Source of the DNA: Trissonchulus latispiculum | Taxonomy: Eukaryota; Nematoda; Enoplea; Enoplida; Ironidae | NCBI GenBank assembly: GCA_030248195.1 | Contig: JASAND010018212.1 | Coordinates: 124,001 to 188,000, forward strand | Length of the DNA: 64,000 nucleotides | Direction: 5' to 3' | Shown here: positions 59,600 to 64,000 of the stretch, piece after piece | Layout of the letters: each line of letters opens with the position of its first letter | How positions within the stretch are numbered: the first letter of the stretch is position 1 | Program-made: the position numbers and the translations under genes | Notes under the pieces: model-generated | The model's database searches: none | The model's input: the letters and a program-made list of their open reading frames with translations, nothing else | Told to the model about the DNA's origin: nothing

Positions 59600-60009
59600 C
59601 ACAGTACCACGGAATCCGTAAATATTTCCGGAAATTTCGATTTTAGTTTACTTTTTACGATTTTTACGTTTACTCTAGTTTACGAATTACCCTATGACCA
59701 ACTTTTGAGAGAAATCGGAGACAAAAAATTTTTGGTCCAAAATCCGGGTTTTCGGGAATTCCCGGATTTTCGGTTTTTCGGCCATAAGTTTCGCTAGACG
59801 CATTTCCGGAAAATGTCACAAGAAGGAAAGTTGTTCAGCTCGACGAGCTCTTTCATTTGAGTACCATATCGACCACTTTCGAAAAAATTTTCAAAATCCG
59901 GAATTTTCCGGGTCCGATATCTCGAAATCCGAAAATTTTCCGGAAATTTCGATTTCAGTTTCGAAATCAGCGTGGTCGAATTACCCTATTACAAACTTTT
60001 AAGCAAAAT

Positions 60010-61715
60010 CGGAGACAAAAAACTTTTCCGGTCAAAATCCGGGTTTTCGGAAATTCCCGGATTTTCAGTTTTTTGGCCATAACTTTCGCTAGACGCATTT
60101 CCGGAAAATGTCACAAGAAGAAAAGTTGTTCAGCTCGGCGAGCTCTTTCATTTGAGTACCATGTTGACCACTTTTGGAGAAATTTTTCAAAATCCGGAAT
60201 TTTCCGGGTCGAATATCTCGAAATCCGTAAATTTTCCGGAAATTTCGATTTAAGTTTTGAAATCAGCGCTATCGAGTTACCCTATGACCAACTTTTGAGC
60301 AAAATCGGAGACAAAAGATTTTTACGTTTCCCTTGGTCCCCCCTTACCATTTTAAAAAATTCCGGGATTCGCCATTCCCGGAATCCGGGAAGTACGGAAC
60401 TGCCCGTGTTTCCGGGAGCACTTTAGGTCACCCCCAACTCCTCCTGAAAATTTCAGCCGGATCGGTCCAGCCAATCAAAAGTTAGAGGGGGGGGACAAGA
60501 ATCCGGAGAATAATAAATAATAAACTAGCGCTACTGCAAGAATGTGTTGCCCACAACAGGTTTTTCTGTTTATTTTTCTGCCATAACTTTCGCTAGACGC
60601 ATTTTCAGAAAATGTCGCAAGAAGGAAAGTTGCTCAGCTCGACGAGCTCTTTCATTTGAGCCCCATACCGACCACTTTTGGGGAAATTTTTCAAAATCCG
60701 GAATTTTCCGGAACGAATACCTCGAAATCCGTAAATTTTCGGGAAATTTCGGTTTTAGTTTTGAAATCAGCGTGGTCGAGTTACCCAATAACCAACTTTT
60801 GAGCGGAATCGGAGACAAAAAATTTTTGACCAAATTTTGGATTTTGAAATTTCGCTTTGGTCCCCCCTTACCATCCGAAAAATTCCGGGATTCGCCATTC
60901 CCGGAATCCGGAAGGTATCGGAGCCATCTTGCTGCCCGGAGATGTCCTAGTCAAGGGCTTCAAAATAAGGTATCAACCACCCCTGTACCCCTTCCCAATC
61001 TCGAGATCTAGGGGGGGGGGACAGACGGATAATAATAATAATAATAATAACTAGCGCTACTGCAAGAATGTGTTGCCCACGACACATTCCTTTGGGGTAT
61101 AAATTTAGCTAGACACCTTTCAGGCTGTTTCTGTCCAGGAAATCTGTCCCAGGACTCAAAGAGCTTTCAATTAGGTACCATATTGCCCCTGTTTCAACGA
61201 ATTTTTGAAAATCCGGTTTTTTCCGGGAATTCCGGATTTTCCAATCTGCGGCCATAATTTTCGCTAGAAATATTTCCGGAAAACATGGTAATGATAAAAA
61301 TTACCCAGCTCGACGAGCTCTTTCATTTAAGTACCATATCGACCACTTTTGGAGAAATTTTTCAAAATCCGGAATTTTCCGGGTCCTATATCTCGAAATC
61401 CGGAAATTTTCCGGAGATTTCTATTTCAGTTTCGAAATCAGCGTGTCCGAGTTACCCTATGACCAACTTTTGAGCGAAATCGGAGACAAAAAATTTTTGA
61501 CCAAATTTTGGATTTTGAAATTTCGCCTTGGTCCCCCCTTACCAACCGAAAAATTCCGGGATTCGCCATTCCCGGAATCCGGAAGGTATCGGAGCCATCT
61601 TGCTTCCCGGAGATGTCCCAGTCAAGGGCTTCAAAATAAGGTATCAACCACCTCTGTACCCCTTCCCAATCTCGAGATCTAGGGGGGGGGACAGACGGAT
61701 AATAATAATAATAAT
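60010..61715. repeat. Direct duplication, copy 1
   Basis: About 1.7 kb nearly identical to 62158-63865, at a constant offset of close to 2150 bp. The few differences are single bases and small changes in G and AAT runs. Confidence 0.85.
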
Positions 61716-62157
61716 AATAATAAATCCTACCGGCATCAACGGGTTGTCGCGCATTTTCCTCTTATCTAAAGGGCCAAAACTCAGTTTTGGTACATTTTCA
61801 GAACTTGGTTCTATTGCAACCTTCTTCCTACTCGTTGAGGGCTTTCCAATGAGTACCATATCGACTACTTTTGAGACAAATTTTAAAAATTCCGATTTTC
61901 CGGGAATTCCCGGATTTTCGGTTTTTCGGACGGAACTTTCGCTAGGCGCATTTCCGGAAAATGTCGCAAGAAGGAAAGTTGCTCAGCTCGACGAGCTCTT
62001 TCATTTGAGTACCATATCCACTACTTTTGAAGAAATTTTTCAAAATCCGGAATTTTCCGTAACGAATATCTCGATATCCGTAAATTTTCCGGAAATTTCG
62101 ATTTCAGTTTCGAAATCAGCATGGTCGAATTACCCTATGACCAACTTTTGAGCGAAA

Positions 62158-63865
62158 TCGGAGACAAAAAACTTTTCCGGTCAAAATCCGGGTTTTCGGA
62201 AATTCCCGGATTTTCAGTTTTTTGGCCATAACTTTCGCTAGACGCATTTCCGGAAAATGTCACAAGAAGAAAAGTTGTTCAGCTCGGCGAGCTCTTTCAT
62301 TTGAGTACCATGTTGACCACTTTTGGAGAAATTTTTCAAAATCCGGAATTTTCCGGGTCGAATATCTCGAAATCCGTAAATTTTCCGGAAATTTCGATTT
62401 AAGTTTTGAAATCAGCGCTATCGAGTTACCCTATGACCAACTTTTGAGCAAAATCGGAGACAAAAGATTTTTACGTTTCCCTTGGTCCCCCCCTTACCAT
62501 TTTAAAAAATTCCGGGATTCGCCATTCCCGGAATCCGGGAAGTACGGAACTGCCCGTGTTTCCGGGAGCACTTTAGGTCACCCCCAACTCCTCCTGAAAA
62601 TTTCAGCCGGATCGGTCCAGCCAATCAAAAGTTAGAGGGGGGGGGACAAGAATCCGGAGAATAATAAATAATAAACTAGCGCTACTGCAAGAATGTGTTG
62701 CCCACAACAGGTTTTTCTGTTTATTTTTCTGCCATAACTTTCGCTAGACGCATTTTCAGAAAATGTCTCAAGAAGGAAAGTTGCTCAGCTCGACGAGCTC
62801 TTTCATTTGAGCCCCATACCGACCACTTTTGGGGAAATTTTTCAAAATCCGGAATTTTCCGGAACGAATACCTCGAAATCCGTAAATTTTCGGGAAATTT
62901 CGGTTTTAGTTTCGAAATCAGCGTGGTCGAGTTACCCAATAACCAACTTTTGAGCGGAATCGGAGACAAAAAATTTTTGACCAAATTTTGGATTTTTGAA
63001 ATTTCGCCTTGGTCCCCCCTTACCATCCGAAAAATTCCGGGATTCGCCATTCCCGGAATCCGGAAGGTATCGGAGCCATCTTTCTGCCCGGAGATGTCCT
63101 AGTCAAGGGCTTCAAAATAAGGTATCAACCACCCCTGTACCCCTTCCCAATCTCGAGATCTAGGGGGGGGACAGACGGATAATAATAATAATAATAATAA
63201 CTAGCGCTACTGCAAGAATGTGTTGCCCACGACACATTCCTTTGGGGTATAAATTTAGCTAGACACCTTTCAGGCTGTTTCTGTCCAGGAAATCTGTCCC
63301 AGGACTCAAAGAGCTTTCAATTAGGTACCATATTGCCCCTGTTTCAACGAATTTTTGAAAATCCGGTTTTTTCCGGGAATTCCGGATTTTCCAATCTGCG
63401 GCCATAATTTTCGCTAGAAATATTTCCGGAAAACATGGTAATGATAAAAATTACCCAGCTCGACGAGCTCTTTCATTTAAGTACCATATCGACCACTTTT
63501 GGAGAAATTTTTCAAAATCCGGAATTTTCCGGGTCCTATATCTCGAAATCCGGAAATTTTCCGGAAATTTCGATTTCAGTTTCGAAATCAGCGTGTCCGA
63601 GTTACCCTATGACCAACTTTTGAGCGAAATCGGAGACAAAAAATTTTTGACCAAATTTTGGATTTTGAAATTTCGCCTTGGTCCCCCCTTACCAACCGAA
63701 AAATTCCGGGATTCGCCATTCCCGGAATCCGGAAGGTATCGGAGCCATCTTGCTTCCCGGAGATGTCCCAGTCAAGGGCTTCAAAATAAGGTATCAACCA
63801 CCTCTGTACCCCTTCCCAATCTCGAGATCTAGGGGGGGGACAGACGGATAATAATAATAATAATA
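62158..63865. repeat. Direct duplication, copy 2
   Basis: Second copy of 60010-61715. The 0.44 kb between the copies (61716-62157) is a diverged array unit and not part of the near-identical block. Confidence 0.85.
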
Positions 63866-64000
63866 ATAATAAGTCAAAAGGCATCAAGTGGTTCCCGCCC
63901 GACATTTTTCCGTTTATAGTACGGGCTCATTTTCTGGTAAAGTATTTGGTTTCATGCTTTGCGTCTATTATAACAGTTTCCCAGCTCATCAAGAGCTTTC

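Larger units (their letters stand above)
57292..64000. repeat. Array of related repeats with GCTCGACGAGC / AGAGCTTTC core
   Basis: At least 18 units or part-units, each with a core such as CAGCTCGACGAGCTCTTTCA followed by GAGTACCATATCGACCACTT. Nearby are TTTCGCTAGACGCATTTCCG, AAATCCGGAATTTTCCGGG and TCGGAGACAAAAAATTTTT. Blocks end in AGTTAGAGGGGGGGACA and an AAT tract, after which a new block starts with a GGGTTG or GTGTTGCCC word. The array runs off the right edge. The open frames on both strands (ARRALSFE-type) follow the repeat and are not genes. Type of element unknown. Confidence 0.8.

Noticed and set aside
59857..63905. Frames with ARRALSFE and similar, up to 207 residues
   Set aside because: They track the non-coding array; indels between units are not multiples of three and similar frames appear on the other strand.

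Overview
The window is nuclear DNA of an animal. The recognisable genes are metazoan: five copies of a DEG/ENaC-type sodium channel, a membrane protein with three trefoil (P-type) domains, a fragment resembling a class A G-protein-coupled receptor, and a Ty3/gypsy retrotransposon. The genome is AT-rich, with long AAT microsatellites, many short inverted-repeat elements, short introns and intronless channel genes. A non-bilaterian animal (sponge, cnidarian, ctenophore or placozoan) would fit, but that is inference and the sequence alone does not settle it.

Layout. 0-13 kb: no convincing gene; repeats dominate (TTAA-flanked elements, a 271-bp foldback, a hAT-like element with runs of G and C, AAT microsatellites, an array built around a 19-bp palindrome, nested insertions). 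13-15 kb: five tRNA-like sequences, mostly degenerate. 15.7-25 kb: two tandem copies of the trefoil gene on the minus strand, with a frameshifted channel gene (D1) between them. The first copy carries a TTAA-flanked insertion whose empty site survives in the second. A 975-bp composite trinucleotide tract lies between them. 28.9-30.5 kb: intact channel gene D2. 30.8-35.2 kb: a complete but mutated gypsy element on the minus strand with 128-bp LTRs and 5-bp target duplications. 36.6-57.1 kb: a segmental duplication cluster with channel genes D3 (3' end deleted), D4 (frame-disrupted) and D5 (intact). Its flanks contain several insertions that can be dated against paralogous empty sites. 48.8-51.3 kb: a 2.5-kb element with 46-bp terminal inverted repeats and repeat arrays just inside both ends. 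57.3-64 kb: a dense array of related repeats sharing a palindromic GCTCGACGAGC / AGAGCTTTC core, with a direct duplication at 2.15-kb spacing.

How the genes work together. The channels share an N-terminal His-Gly gating motif, two membrane segments, a Cys-rich ectodomain, a Gly-Ala-Ser filter and, where the 3' end survives, the same C-terminus (AYFDNLMV). D2 and D5 look functional; D1, D3 and D4 are broken, so the cluster is expanding and decaying. The trefoil copies share two lesions and probably descend from an already inactive gene, unless the transcript is processed in a way not visible here. Promoters cannot be called reliably. All homology statements come from reading the sequence by eye.
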